From Lateolabrax maculatus (lineage: Eukaryota > Chordata > Actinopteri > Acropomatiformes > Lateolabracidae): a stretch of 64,000 nt of DNA. Made by a program: the position numbers and the translations under genes. This document shows positions 12,277 through 26,000 of the stretch, one piece after another (the stretch's first letter is position 1; the number at the start of each line of letters is the position of its first letter). The stretch lies in the NCBI GenBank assembly GCA_031216445.1, contig CM062213.1, positions 14,571,501 through 14,635,500 on the forward strand. Reading direction: 5' to 3'. Under the pieces are notes generated by a model. It ran no database searches. It saw only the letters and a program-made list of their open reading frames with translations, and was not told the origin of the DNA.

Positions 12277-12295
12277 ATGCTTTTAAACCACTGTC

Positions 12296-13489
12296 TGACT
12301 GTGAGGTCCTCTGTTTGTGACTGTTTTGGTGTGTTTGTGGTTGTGAAATGGTTATAATGGACTGATGCTTGAGGGGCAAATGGGTATTGGGAAGATGCAG
12401 CTCCACTAAGTGCATTGAAGGATGTAGTGTAGTGTAATGTAATTAAGGCACACCTGAATTCCACATAAACCACTATTTCCACAGCAATATAAAGCTCCCC
12501 GATGTAAACAGAAGTAATAAAGAGACATTTTATTCCAGTTTTTGGTTGAATACTTACAGAACAGAAAAAGTGCAACAAAAACAGCTCTGATAATAGTAAG
12601 AATTATGGAAACCAAGTCAGAATCCTGAGTTTAATCTCAATTTTCAGTCTGAATTTATTTTGGAGTTATACATTTTTTCTCATAATTCTGACTTCATTTT
12701 AAGATTCAATCCAAAACTCAGAAATTAATCTCAGATCTCTTTTTCACCTTGCAGTAATCCTCCGATATCCATGTGACTGTTGAAATCTTCATTACACTGA
12801 AAATATTGTACATTAGCAGTTCAGACAAATAAGAGTAAGAAATGGAACATATTTGCAGACAAACGTGAGCATGCGTTAACACAAACACACCGTAAACACC
12901 TTCAGATTCTCCATAAACTCTTTTAGATCAAACCCCGTATTTGTAGCTTCGCGGCTGTCTACAGTAACAGTCAAACGTTTCCATATCAGATGTCACACAG
13001 ATCAGTCGCAGTACAGGAACATCTGTCAGCAGGTTTCCTACTTTCAAAGGAACATTGCTGGTTTTAATATTAACCGTACTGCATGCATCACAGTCTCCAG
13101 TAAACAGACAGGGAGATGGATGGATTTGCTGAGTTGTCAACTATGTTTTTGTATTTTTCAAGCTCTTTTCCAAACTGAATGAGTGAGCAGATGTAGTATG
13201 TCAGTGTCTTGCCAATGGACTCTTCAGCAAACCCATGACATGTGTTGATGACTGTGGGAGGATTGAACCTGTGACCATTCAGTGAGGGTTTTTTGAAGCT
13301 TAATAAAGTAATAAAGTACTTTCATACAAATACAGAGTGTTTTGTTCGTGTTTTGTGTCAGACTCCAAATACCGAGTGAAGACAGATTACAAGTCATCAA
13401 GTGATAGGAACAGCTACATTCTCCCGGAAATACAACAGCTTCATACACACAATGTAAAAACAGGTATTCACTCAATATTTTAGCAGTAA
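12296..13489. other. intergenic or 3'-UTR space between convergent vgll4 and atg7
   Basis: No gene seen. It includes a degenerate tandem-like stretch at about 12,612-12,745 built on variants of tctca-gaattctgact and its complement, a type of short repeat I recall from fish 3' regions. A tRNA-like B-box (GGTTCAATCC on the minus strand near 13,259-13,268) probably belongs to a decayed SINE. Confidence 0.5.
12528..12533 (-). terminator. atg7: atg7 candidate distal poly(A) signal
   Basis: AATAAA on the minus strand, about 1.26 kb past the stop, followed by a U-rich stretch (tctctttattacttctg). It would place the atg7 3' end about 210-230 bp from that of vgll4. Confidence 0.3.
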
Positions 13490-13793
13490 AAGCAGTCCGA
13501 TTCTTTCGCTCTTTATTATTTTTACCATATTACTGATCTATTCTGAAGCTCCAGCGCTTTGGTTGATCTTAATCGAAATTGCACACTAATAGGAATTTAA
13601 AAAAATTTCATCTACTTTTATGAAGAGGTCTTTGGAATGTGCTTGGTTTTGATTACATTAACTTTATCCATTGCTTATCTGTAACCGCTGTCTGCAAAGC
13701 CTCTGTAAATGTGAGATACCTTAAGAAAACAGACAGAAACATGGATTGGAGTGTCCAGTTCTTCGGAGGCTCGGGGTTTGTTCCTCCAGCCCA
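13490..13793 (-). other. atg7: atg7 3' untranslated region (minimum inferred extent)
   Basis: The minimum 3' UTR runs from the stop codon to a minus-strand AATAAA at 13517-13512. If the later minus-strand signals at 12659-12654 or 12533-12528 are used instead, the UTR is up to about 1.3 kb and ends about 200 bp from the vgll4 cleavage site. No protein-coding content is seen. Confidence 0.5.
13512..13517 (-). terminator. atg7: atg7 candidate proximal poly(A) signal
   Basis: AATAAA on the minus strand, about 280 nt past the stop. U/GU-rich sequence follows downstream (gtttttacattgtgtgtatg). Which signal is used cannot be decided from sequence alone. Confidence 0.45.
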
Positions 13794-13826
13794 TCAGATA
13801 CTCTCATCATCGCTCATATCCCAAAT
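13794..13826 (-). CDS. atg7: atg7 last coding exon, residues 531-540 and stop
   Basis: The coding part is 33 nt, ATT to TGA, encoding IWDMSDDESI, against IWDMSDDETI at the human C-terminus. The acceptor AG is at 13828-13827. The match is short, but it is exact in phase, contains a stop in the right place, has a proper acceptor, lies downstream in the right orientation and is nearly identical to the known C-terminus, so the call is strong. This acidic tail is part of the extreme C-terminal domain that engages ATG8 in family members. Confidence 0.93.
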   Translation of the reverse strand: MWDMSDDESI

Positions 13827-14381
13827 CTAATGAGAAAAAGACACAACAGAAAAAGATATTAAAGACTGAAATAAACAATTAACACAGAAAGTCATATTTT
13901 AGAAATATGTCTTTATAGTTTTACTATAAAGAGTTTGCACGGTCAGATGCTGTTGAAAACTAGCAAGTGGACCTTAAAGAGTTTTCTTGTACACAAACAA
14001 AAGGTAAGTTGGATATTGATTTTTAGCAGGCAGGTTTGCCTGCAATGTTTTTTTGGAATTTTGGAATTATTTTAAAACATTGCATTGTTTACATCCATGT
14101 TTGAAAGCTCGCGGCCTTCTCCGCTGCCTGTTAAGTCCCATTGCAGCGCTTCTTTCAGGCATAAGTGTTTGATTCAATTTTAAAAACAGGAGTAGACAGA
14201 TAAAGAGACACATTTCCATCTAAACAAGTGACTTGTAAGTCACAACAAAATGCACTTTAGAGAACATGCAGGGAGCCTGCAGCTCTACTTTCTTGGCTAC
14301 ATGGACCAATAGCTTTAAAAGTAATTACTCACAATCACGGCTAAAAGGTTTCTTACCAGGAAGTGACAGCAGTATTTGACC

Positions 14382-14433
<52 letters not shown>

Positions 14434-14575
14434 CCTCCTTTTCACTACTGTGTCAGTAAACAACAGCGGCCTTCTCATGGCAGCAGATTCTTCAAATTCT
14501 CTCTCTGTAAGACGTAATTCACATACCTCTAACACTGTCTGGAATGTTACACACACATGGCTCTGAGTGTGTACA

Positions 14576-14624
<49 letters not shown>

Positions 14625-17600
14625 CTTTGACACATACATGCTGCATTCCTTTGAATGTGCTGCTTCACAACGCAAAGAGCTGAAATGTGAATTCCAGTGC
14701 AACAACTGAAAAAAAAAAAGAAAAAAAAAGTACATTTGTGCACACACCCACAGATCTAATGTCCTGGTTCATTTCTGTTTTACAGGCTTTTATCGGCAAC
14801 ATCTGCCTTCCAAAGTAGGGCTGTGACTGATGATTGTGTTTATTATCGAATAATATGCAGATTATTTGATTGAGTATTAGAGTAATCGTTTGGTCAATGA
14901 AATGTCAGAAATTAATGAAAATGGCCATAGCAGATTTTCTATTTTTTGATAATGTAATCCAAAATAATTTCCTAGTAATTTCCATTGGAGGTTTCCTGGT
15001 CAGTGTACAGCAGGTCAGTTTAACACGCAACAATGGGAACATTTGTCAACATGTGAGCACACAATTCACACACAAATGTATGGAAAATAAATTTTCCGAT
15101 AATAAATGAATAATTAATCAATATTTATAATAATTTTCTTAAAATTAGTTCCACGTTACATATTTTATCCTGGAAACTTCCTAGGCAAAGATCAGTAACT
15201 AAAAGCCCTGTCAAATAAAACATTACCTTGTTTTTCTGTCTCTAACACTTTGTGCTTCTGTGTCATGTTTATGAATAGAGACAAGTGTACAAAGAAAGGA
15301 GACTATATTTATACACATTCATTACAGCGACTGCTGTGTTTTGAGGCCCCACAGTGAATGACTTCGGCGGTGTGAAGGGAACAGAACATGCAGGGGATGT
15401 GCTTACTACTGAAGGGGCAGTAATGGCTCTGCCACTTCTGCTCAGAGTACAGTAGACGTCCTCAGTAGCGCACATCAAGAGCTCTCAGTCATTCATACCG
15501 TGAATCCAGATTTGGCCGGTTAATGTGAAACAATCAATGTAATACATCATTTCAAGACAAACAGTACAAACCTCACTGAATATCAGCCTCATTAAAACAG
15601 AGATTAAGCTATTTTAAATTCTGAAATGTCAAGAGAGGCTCTGGGAGGATGCATTACGGAAAAACAAACTATGAACTAAACTCATCACTAATGCATCTTG
15701 GCTGAACCCAGTCCTGGAACTGGTATTAAAAAGGTACCAGTGCTCTGAACCAGCAACTGCACTGCATGTGGATTTTATCTGTTGTACGACTACAGTGCAT
15801 CCCATGTGAAATCTATTCGGTTGAATATATGCGTAAATTCACGAGAAATCCAACCACGTGCAAACAACTGTTCTCAAATAATGAAATTGTGTAAATTTCC
15901 TTTTCAGCTGGAACTTTAATGTTCGACATATGGTTTTAGGAATAACTTTGGGGGATATGTTGCCAGCTATGGCGGGGGTTGCCAGATACGGTTGGCAGGC
16001 TTTTAGTATAATGGTAGGCCTCCGATCAGACACTACTGTACCAAACCTGGCAACACAGTGTGATGAGACGACTCCAGGAAACTGCACAGTCACTGTGCAT
16101 GACTGCTATTTATGTTTACTATATTTATATTTCCCATAAACGTTGAACTTTTGTTTTAAAGGACACGTGAAAAGGGACACGTTACAACTGCTCAAACTTC
16201 CTTTTACCTCAGTGGGATCTGCAGTGAGCAACAGAAGTTGCACATGATTCCTTTTTAGTTTGTTTTCCACTTTTGTTATTTGGATTCCATTTCAACAAGC
16301 GCGTTTTGGGAGCTGTTTTCGCTTTGGCTTTGTTAAGGTTGCAGTCAGAGGCTTACGTGCATGTGCATCTGCATTCACCGGGGAGGTAGCAGCGGCCATG
16401 GGGCCAAAAGTCGTTTGTGCCAGTACTTCGGCTTGAAAGAGAACTCCGCAAAAAGTCGTCTAACCGGTTCCGCGGCATGTTAACCTGAGCATCGGTCTAA
16501 TGTGTACAGGCTAAAACTGAGCGTTGTTTCTGTTATATATCCCGATGTTTTCATTACTGTAACTTCAGGAGGCCTTTTTTTCTGAGGATAGTCGGGGAGT
16601 TGCAGAGCAGAGCAGTGTGGAGAATGAGGGACAAATTCATATCAAAGCTGGACGTTCTGCATTTCTGCTCCACTGCTGCTGGGGGAGCGAGCATCAAAAG
16701 GACAGCAAGCAAAGGGCTCTTTGAAACACAGCGACACTGGAGCCCCTCGCTGGACGGCTGCCATGCCGCACTGATGGCGTGTGTGTGTGTGTGTCCGTGT
16801 GTGTTTTCAGAGATCTTTTGTGCAAAATGAAAGAGTGAGGGGAGAGAGAAAGGAGGCAATCTGAAGGGGGGAGAGACCTTATGTAACGTGAATAGCTCCG
16901 GAAACTGAAGCCAACAACTTTACTACACTCTTTTTAAGCGCGGCTGAGTACTTTGGATTCTTCCCCTGCAATGCATACCTCTGTTGCTGCAATGCATAAG
17001 CAGATTTCTGTAAAGCCGAGATCAAAATAAATAAATTCTCAGCTCGGTCCAATTAGGGAGCTTATTTAAATCAGCAAGTTATTTTATTCTGACTTAACAA
17101 TCATAGCAATTGTAACTTGGCACAATGGGCCTGTCAAATTTTTCGATTCCTCCCAATGTTGAAGAGGTGTACAGTGTTTCCCCTTATAAAACTAGGACTA
17201 ACTTTCTCTATACTGCAATACAAGAACAATGCTGTTTGTTCCTACACCGATAATCAACTGGTAAGGGTGCTGACATTTTGCGTGGGACATAGCACAATGC
17301 AATGTACGCATCAACTGATATTTAAGACCCTTTTACAGGGTTGAAACATTAAACACTCGGCCAGAGACAGCATTTTCAACCAACTCATGGAGTTTCTCTT
17401 AATTAGCCAGTGACAGCTGTCATTTCAGGCAACAAAATCTATAGTCGCCGGCTTAATTAGAAGCCTGCGTTTGTTCACCTCGGTCTGAAATAAAGGAGCC
17501 ATTGTTTCAAAAATTACTAAAACGTTCAAGTGGTAAATCTGCCACTGTTATCACTGTAAACTGCACGTATGCCGTGCTAAGATATAAAGCTTGAAAGGCA

Positions 17601-17804
17601 TAGTAACAGCAATTACTAAACCAATTTTAATATATGAGTTTGTGCTCTGGAAAATTATTATTATTATTTTTTTACTATTTCAAAAACCTAACAATTAGAA
17701 AAATAATGTAAATTTAAGCACAAATGAAACAAATTGTTAGTCCAACCCCTGCTTGAATAATATCTGTGCTAACTGGTTGACCCATCACACCACACACACA
17801 CACA

Positions 17805-17836
<32 letters not shown>

Positions 17837-20014
17837 ATGACAGCACCTCAAAGGGATTGGCATGAACTCAAAGAACGACACATTTTTCACTTTGAAGCAG
17901 CCTTATCGCTTTAAGACCTTGAGTCACTGCAGGTTAAAAAAAAAAGGATTGCTGGATGTTTCATAAAGTCCTACAGTAAGCTGCATGTAATCATTGCGTG
18001 AATGTGTTTGTGTTTTTAATCAGTTGGGCTCCGGCTGATATGACAACTATAATCCAGGCTAGTTGTTGAAACAAGGCTGGGATCTGATCAGATAGAGGAA
18101 GTTTTAGCTGGCAGCCGAGACTGGTGCGGTCACAGCCAACTCTCTGCTGCCGCTGATTATTGTTCCCCCACAAATACAGCACAAGCATCAGCATGAGGGT
18201 CTTCAGCGATATTTACCTAATCCGCAGGCCCGGCTCAGAGCACTGCTTCTCGAAAAAGTAACGCCAGAACTGCAGCGCATTTGCTGTTTGAGGTCACCAC
18301 TGTATATCAAGAAGCAGCTTTTCAGATCACTGTGATTTCAAGGATCTTACCACTTTCAGGCAGATGGCTCAGGATTCAAAACACTGAGCCTATTTACAGG
18401 AATACATCCTAAGTGTGGGTGGCCCCAGTGGGAATCCAACCTCTAAAGACATTTAACTAGGCAGTGCTACACAACCACCGATGGGCTTTGATATTAAGCA
18501 CACATCTGCTTTACATATTAGAACTGACACCAAAGCACAAAGCGCAAAGTCAAGCTTTCATCATGGAGACTGGCTCCATCAGATATGCAATTAGTGGACC
18601 ACACAGAGTGACGTGGTTTATGGCTGCTGGATACAAGAGTGACTGCGTGCTGGTGGTTGAGGAAGAAAAGTAAGAAATCAAGTCAGGAAAAATGTCTCCT
18701 TCATTCTTGCGATCTGGAGTAGTTTATGTGAGTTTTTACAAAGCTTAACAAACTGTGTGGATGGTGACTGATATCTGTCACTACCAACACCCCACTGCTC
18801 ACTGGAGAAATGCTGCAACTTAAGCCCCTTTGCAGCCCTCTGATGGTTAAAGTGATGGCTTTCTGTCATTAACTAACTAACTAATAAATAAAAAAAAAAA
18901 GATGCACATTTAATCTCTCTTTCTGTGTAGTTAACCTTGAGCTACTGTGGCCAATAACGTAGCATTCAATTCAGACTTGTGCCACGTTGGAAGTGTTTCA
19001 GAAATCTTACTAGGTCTGACGTACCAAGACTCCCTCTGTGACCTTTAAGTAAAAGAGACTTTGTTGCTTATTCAAACATGAGATTAATGTGTAAAATTGC
19101 CATGAAGTCCAGGAACTGCTGAATTTGAATATCACAAATTGAAGTTTTGTCAGATAGCCATTCATATAAAGTATTAATTAATGGTTGATAGACATTTTTT
19201 TCACGTGTTAAATATAGGACATGATGGTGTTGGTAACTAATGTAGTGGGAATTCAGCACACAGTTTCACACCACAGCTTTAGTGTCTGATCCTTGAAAAT
19301 TGCATAATCATTGACAACACAGAGGCCAAAACTGTGGTGATCATTTCTTTCTGATCTATAAATTAAACCTGATGAATCTACCAGCCTCTAGGAACGTCAG
19401 CATCGGGCAAATAGTTCAAACTTTGCAAAGGTCGTCGGCCATGGAAATACTTGTTTCCTCAAACAAATGATCTAACATCTGTTGGCCAGTAGGATGCGTT
19501 TGATGATTTATGTTAATGAGGGGGATGCTTCCCCTTTCATCCCCTCTCATTAGGCCCCCTGAGGGCAGGTTTTACATCCAGAAGGGGGAGGACGACCTAC
19601 ACGGCTACAATCAAAAAGGGCTGAACTTGTTCGGAAGTCAATACAAGAAGTTAATACACTAGTTTTTAAATGTTTTCTGACAAAACCCTTTCACACTTCA
19701 GATCTCATGGCGCTTTACATCACTGACCATACAAGTTTGGTTTGCTCTTTTCCGTTCTTTCCCTCTGTTCTTTCTAACCACAAACCCACTCGTCATAGAG
19801 ATCCTCACAATGCCTAGAAAACACGCTGGACTGGAAATTTCTTAACAACCAAAACAATAGCAGGTGTGTGTGTTTATGTGTTCGCGTGTCTGTTGATATC
19901 GCAATGCTAAAACAGTTTTGAAACCCTGGATTAAAAGTCCACTCATCCACATGTGCATAACTCCTATACATGAATCTCACACTCCTACATGCACACCTAC
20001 TGATGAGCACACAG

Positions 20015-20051
<37 letters not shown>

Positions 20052-23000
20052 TGAACTGTGGGTGCAGGGTCGTTGATGTAAATAAATAATGCAGTTTGGG
20101 TGTAGCCTTTCTGAGGATTCAGTTTCCGGTACGGAGGAGTAGTCAGCTGTGAAACTGCAGCACTTTGAAGTACAAAAGACATGATATGGTCTACAATCAC
20201 CTGAGGGGCGGCTGAGGGAACAACCATTATCTGGTTTAACTGGAACCTGAGCCCTTATCTGGGAGAAAGATGAAAGAAGAACTTTTATTTTATCTTAACT
20301 TTTGGCTGACTTCAATCTGTAATGATGTGTGAAAATAAGGTTGATAAACACACGAGAGCTTGAGTTTTAAAGGTTGAATGTTAGAGACAGATTTAGTTTT
20401 TATTGAAATATCTGTAGTACTACTGGATGGATTGCCACAACATTTGCTCCAGACACTTATGGTCCCCAGTAAAAAATTCAATCTGATGACTTCTCATTTA
20501 GCACCACCGTCGGGTAAAAATTTCTGTTTATCCAAAACTTTGGTTTATGACCAAGCAAAGCTTTCAGTGCTTTACATTCATTGTATGACATTCTGTTTAT
20601 TACTAAGAATAACTGTGCCAGGCAGCAGGACAGAGCTGTCTGAGATATGACCCATCCTGCGACACCCTGTCCAGCTGAAGTGGCACCTTTCACCAGGATG
20701 GAAGTGCTACGTGTTACGGTATATGGCTCCACAAAACAGCAGATTTCAGGGGTCCATTTCTATCCCAGTACGTGTGTGGACGCTAGCTGTGTTGGGCCTC
20801 CAAGTTCAGCAGATTTACAAAGTTGCATAATGTCTTGGCATCCTCGATTGTGCTCTGTTGCTGCCATCTGTACGGATACCTTAAAATTAATATATCATGC
20901 GTGAGATGGATACTTGGTTATGATTAATATGTAGATTCCTCTATTCATCAACTGAAGGGCATGTCTTGCAGGAGGCATTGTAAATGCAAACTTAAGCCAA
21001 TATCTGCATCGGGATGTTCAACATGGCACAAAAGCTCTATGACAATCAATAACATGGTAAGGCAATCAGCCATCAAACCCTTTCGATGGCTTTTGACAAT
21101 GGACTATCGTAACATTCTGGGTCCTACAATGACAGAACACTCTTTTTGTCTTTGTGAGTTGCACAACAGGCTGGAAACACATCTATTTAAAGTGCCTAAT
21201 TATTCAGTAGTCTACCACTTCTGATCTCTTGCACAATTTATAGGAAAACATGGAAATGTAATTGGTTAAATAAATATTCAGGCTTAATCTTGGTCTGGGA
21301 AGACAGTGTGTCATGTTCTCGTAAAAAGATCAACTAGGATTAAGAGTAATAAACCCTATTTTGTCTGACCTCCTCTTCCAGTAACACACTTAAACAATCA
21401 CACAACCATAAAAGCACGTGCGAGCACATACACGATGAGTGCATGTGCATACCAATTTCAAGTAGAGAAAATGACTTCATGCGTCCCAACTCAATTCCAA
21501 CTGCTGCTGTAGCACGCTGCATTCCTAACTACATTCCTGAATTCCCCTCAGACATTCCTGCACAATGTGGCGGGAATCTGCGGTGTGGTGGTTTCACCGG
21601 TAGCCAGGCCGTTTAAAGTGGGGTGAAAAGGTAAAAGGTCAAATATCTTGCAAAGTCAGGAAATAAGGGAGGCTGTGATCTGAGTGTCTGTGTCTCAGAC
21701 ATACGATTACCTCATTGTGAAGGTGAGATAGTAACAAAGTGGGACACACCAAGTGAGAGACACTGAGAGACAAAACTAATCCTGGGAATGAGTACTCAGA
21801 ATGATATACAGATGAGTGAAACATTAAAGAAAACCATTTGCATAAAGTTTCTTCGTAAGTGATCTTCTACCATAAGCCGCTCGAACGGCTTTGATGCAAA
21901 GAGTCACTTATTCTCCAAATCTCTGAAATCTATTCTTCTGAATGATATTCACTCGTTTGATGTTTGATGATGGTGGTGGAGAGCCATCACTCCAAAAACT
22001 CCCTCGGGCTGGCTACAGCTACGAGTCACATCATTTTCACCAAACCATTCAGTGACCTTTGGCCTCTGTATGGAGGCATCTACATTTGTTGTGCCTCCAC
22101 TCATTTACTTAAGTTTTCCATTGAATTTGTTACTTGTCTATGCTGAAAAACAGACAGAACATTCAAACATTTACAATATAATAACAATCAGTAAAACTGT
22201 GACACTGTGATACTATTGGTTGTATTTAGAGAGGGTTGCTTACATACAATTTCAAAGTCAAAAAGGTTGCTGGGCAAAGCCATGTTCAAACTTATAGCCA
22301 CTTGACTTTCTTGGTGGTACATTCAAATGATTGAAATCAGCTGCATCCAGTCTGCGACTCTGTGGTTGGGCAGGGTTGTCTTGAGTTGAGATTTTTGAAA
22401 ATGCAGTTGTAAATGTGTCTAGCTCATCACTAGAAAATTATTATTATTTTTTTAAAAGGAAATCCCACCCAAGAGGCCAATTTTACTCACAACTAGTGTT
22501 TTTTAAACTGTCTTCTAAACAAACACGTTTATCTCACTATACACCTTACAGTTACCAACATCTTCCACAAAATGTTTAATCTGTAAAATATTCCCGTGTG
22601 ACACTTTTTAGGTGACAGAGCCCGTGCAAGGAGGACGGTCGTGTTCTTTGTATGCTGCTGTTCCAGGGTTTCATTTTCTACTCATTACCACTTCAGGCTA
22701 TCCAAAGCCATCCAACAGTAAAAACATGCTACTGAAGGACTCTAAAGCTCCTAATGCCTTCTGTTTAATAAAGTAATGTCTCCAGGCAGCATACACAATT
22801 CCACACAATAAGCAGAGCTTTGGCTAATATTGCTTGGCAGTAAAAACACTCATTTGATAAAGTAGTTCCAGATGCCTCAGTGGATACAAGGGACTGTGTG
22901 ATCTAGATTCGAGGCTGTAGGTGTGTCTTATTTGGACGTGGAGGGAGTCACCTAAAACTGGGAACAGACATTAAACCTACACAGTCTAGACATCCCACAC

Positions 23001-26000
23001 AACAACTATTTCCACCAATATACACATATTTTAAAGTCTTGACAGTCAGAAAGTGAGGCACATTTCGAATGACTGAGGACATCACTCACTATGATTACAG
23101 TCACATCTCGGCAACAACTGAAATCCCATGAGAACAGTAATTCTTGTGTGTTCATGAGACAAAACAGAAATGTTCATGCAACAGTTCTACATTTTGTGAA
23201 ATACTAAATTTGCCCAGACAGCAACGGACGTCTATCGTGGTCCAATCTGTCATGATCAGTCACGGTTCATCAATCGCAATGTGTGTTCTTGCAGAATCGC
23301 TATTATCTCTGCAGTCAAACTACAATACAAATACTCCTGTAGAGCACAAAATTGTACTTTATGTTCCTTTTCCTGCCAAAAAAACCTTGTAATCTTAGTT
23401 CAACAACTCAAGGCCTCAATAACTCAAAGCTAACATCGCAGCCTGTCACACAGGCCGACAGTATCTATTCCTTATGTTGAGGAAAACTAAGTGAGCCAAA
23501 TCTAAAGTTTTTCCACACTGAAGGTCCCTCGTAATACAGTATGTCTGGACTGATATCACACAGATTTAGGTACAGCCCCCCCCCCCCCACCCCCTATGTT
23601 TTAAATGATCATTTTGTGCTCTTCCATTTCCTGCAGGGATCCTGTGTTCTCTCTGGTGTCCTCATTGTTCCAGGCCTACAGCTCTCAGGAGGGAACATAG
23701 TGAACCGACCACAGACTGGATGTGTGTGCGTGTGTGTAATTGTGTGTGTGTGCATGGGTAAATGTTCTATTCACTGAGATTTGAGACAGGAAGAGGAAGA
23801 GGAGATGGGTGGAGACAGGAAGAGGAGGGGCACCTACTAACCTAACCTGCCCTATCAGCAGCACATGTCCTCTGTGTTAGATACAAAACTGACCCACACA
23901 CACCCACATTTACCACTAAAGCCATGAACTACATACTTGTGTGGTAGGTTCCACATAATACACAGCTGTTTTGTTTGTTCCAGAGCTTGAAAAAAGTAAC
24001 CATCAGCTTTTTATTTTATTAAAACCTTTATCCAAATTATCTACCACATACAGTACTAGATATTGATTGAATGTAGGATTATCAGTTTTGGTAAGTTGCA
24101 GAAATGGTTCAAATAGATCCTCTCCTAGTCAGAAAAGGTATTCAACCATCCGACAAGCAGTTCTGCTGGAGTATACTGGCCCCTTAAGGCGGGATGTACC
24201 CACGGAGAAATGCTAATATAGACCTGAAAAGGCCATTAAACGAATATAAGAATGAGGCTGAGGTTATTCTAGCTATTTTTTGTAAACGAATCCCATGAAA
24301 AAAACAAAATCGGCAATACATTCGTTGGCCCCCAATACTTTTAGACTTCCCAACCCTGTCTGTGGCTCTCAGCCATAAGCCCATTGGTTCCTACTGAAGA
24401 CGTAAATCTTTAAAAACAGGTTACAAATATATAGTTTCATTTTTAAAAACACTGTACTGCACTGTAGTTTTTAGCAACTATCACTCAAACAGCAGTAAAT
24501 AGTACATAATTTGGGGACTATTTTCTGCTGTTGATTAATACACATTTGTTGCTCTAGTGTGTTTTAACACTGTCAGGACAGTATTTTTGGGATTGACTCA
24601 AAATAAACTACACTCTCAGGAGTGCCCATGTTTATTGGAAACATGTCACCCAGTGTGGCTAATGTATGTGTTTTTTTTAGGTTAGGTTCCACTTAACATA
24701 CAACTGTTTATTTGATTCTGAACGTAACAAAATAATTGGCCAGCAGTTACTTTTTAAACATAATTACCTACACCGACTAGGTATTTATTTTTTATGCTTT
24801 ATAATGAAGTGCTAGGAGTGTGGTTCACCTGTGGCTCAAGCCAAAAATTCATTAAATGTGATTCAACAGCTGGAAAAGGTATGAACACTTTTGAATTTTG
24901 TGACGTTATAGCAATTTGCTTTATGGTATATACATAGCTACAGCCACATGCTGTATACAGTATTACTGATCTCAGACACCGAAGAGGCCATCAATAAAAT
25001 GTGGTCCTTCAGTTAAAGTTTAATTCAAAGTTTAGTTTTAAAATTCGAAGAGTGAAATAAGGGAAAAGGTGATCAACAGAACAGAGGGGAGATGAAGCCC
25101 GAGAGGGGCAAAAGGTTGAAGATACGCTTAGAAAAGGGACAACAGAGAGAAAGTGAAGGATAACATGGCTGGGAGGGAAAGTAGTTTGACACCGGTTAAA
25201 AAGGGAAAGAGATAGTTCAGAGGAGATCGGTGGGAACAGAGTTAGAGTGCAGGTCCCAGCTGAGGTCACGTCCCCTGGCTGTGTTTTGATAAACTCCGTA
25301 GTCTTGGGGGCAATCAAACAAAGCACCGGCACTGACAACACATGGCCCAGATAGCCAACCTTGGAACCACACCTCATAACAGAGAGACGACAAGCTAGGA
25401 AGTGATGCAGCATCCTCTCTTTTCCCTCAGCCTCCCGTTTCCTAATGAAGGGCGAACGCTTGCTCCTCTTCCCTGTTTTTCTTTTCCTTACTCTAAGTCG
25501 GTCAAAACTCCACTGCCGCCACCACCTCCCCTTTCTCCCGCTTCTCTCTCGGAGTCATAAAGGCCAGCTATAACAACAAATGGAGTCTCTCTCGGCTGGG
25601 TGTGGTGGCCTGCGGAGCAACAGCTGGGTCCTGTTGTTTCTCCTGAGACACCGAATGACTGCTCGCCCTCTTTTTCAGGACAGCTCTCCCTCCATGTCCT
25701 GAACTGTTTCTTAAATATTTAGCCTTTTTTGCTATCACATTCTCAGGATTGCTGTCCCTTTGTAGGCACACCTCTTATCTGCCTTTCTCTGAACTGTTCA
25801 CTGATTTTCTACGAATGAATCCCTTTTAGGTACTGCTCTTCAACTTACTTTTCCAAATCACTGAGCTATCCCCTCTCTCCTGTATCCTCTTCTCTCTTAA
25901 AAGTTTGGACTTTCTCTGCCTCACTGTGCTTTTCTGTTCTTTCTTTCACTTAATCTGTCAGTCCTCATCTCCCTCTTCGCTTCCCCCTTCCTCTCTCCCC

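Larger units (their letters stand above)
7382..12295 (+). other. vgll4: vgll4 3' untranslated region (inferred)
   Basis: About 4.9 kb of AT-rich, T-run-rich sequence with no other gene lies between the vgll4 stop and the first strong + strand poly(A) site. VGLL4 is known for long 3' UTRs in other vertebrates. Three Pumilio-type TGTANATA motifs are visible (7757-7764, 8697-8704, 8734-8741), the last two inside an inserted miniature transposon. Poly-T/poly-A runs occur at 10,978-10,998 and 11,104-11,116. The extent is inferred from the poly(A) signal, not from transcript data; earlier cleavage sites could be used. Confidence 0.7.

Noticed and set aside
13255..13275. tRNA-like B-box (minus strand GGTTCAATCC)
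   Set aside because: No cloverleaf, A-box or acceptor stem could be built around it; most likely a SINE scrap.
18415..18470. tRNA/SINE-like string gggaatccaacctct ... ggcagtgctac
   Set aside because: Resembles a decayed tRNA-derived repeat tail; too short to call a tRNA gene or to delimit an element.
23945..24760. Apparent direct repeat of taggttccac-taa-acacaactgttt at about 23.95 and 24.68 kb
   Set aside because: Similarity holds for only about 35 bases and then fades; no termini or target duplications visible.
25009..25413. 134-codon minus-strand frame
   Set aside because: No recognisable motif, no splice partners; the composition follows the GA-rich + strand between 25,030 and 25,190.
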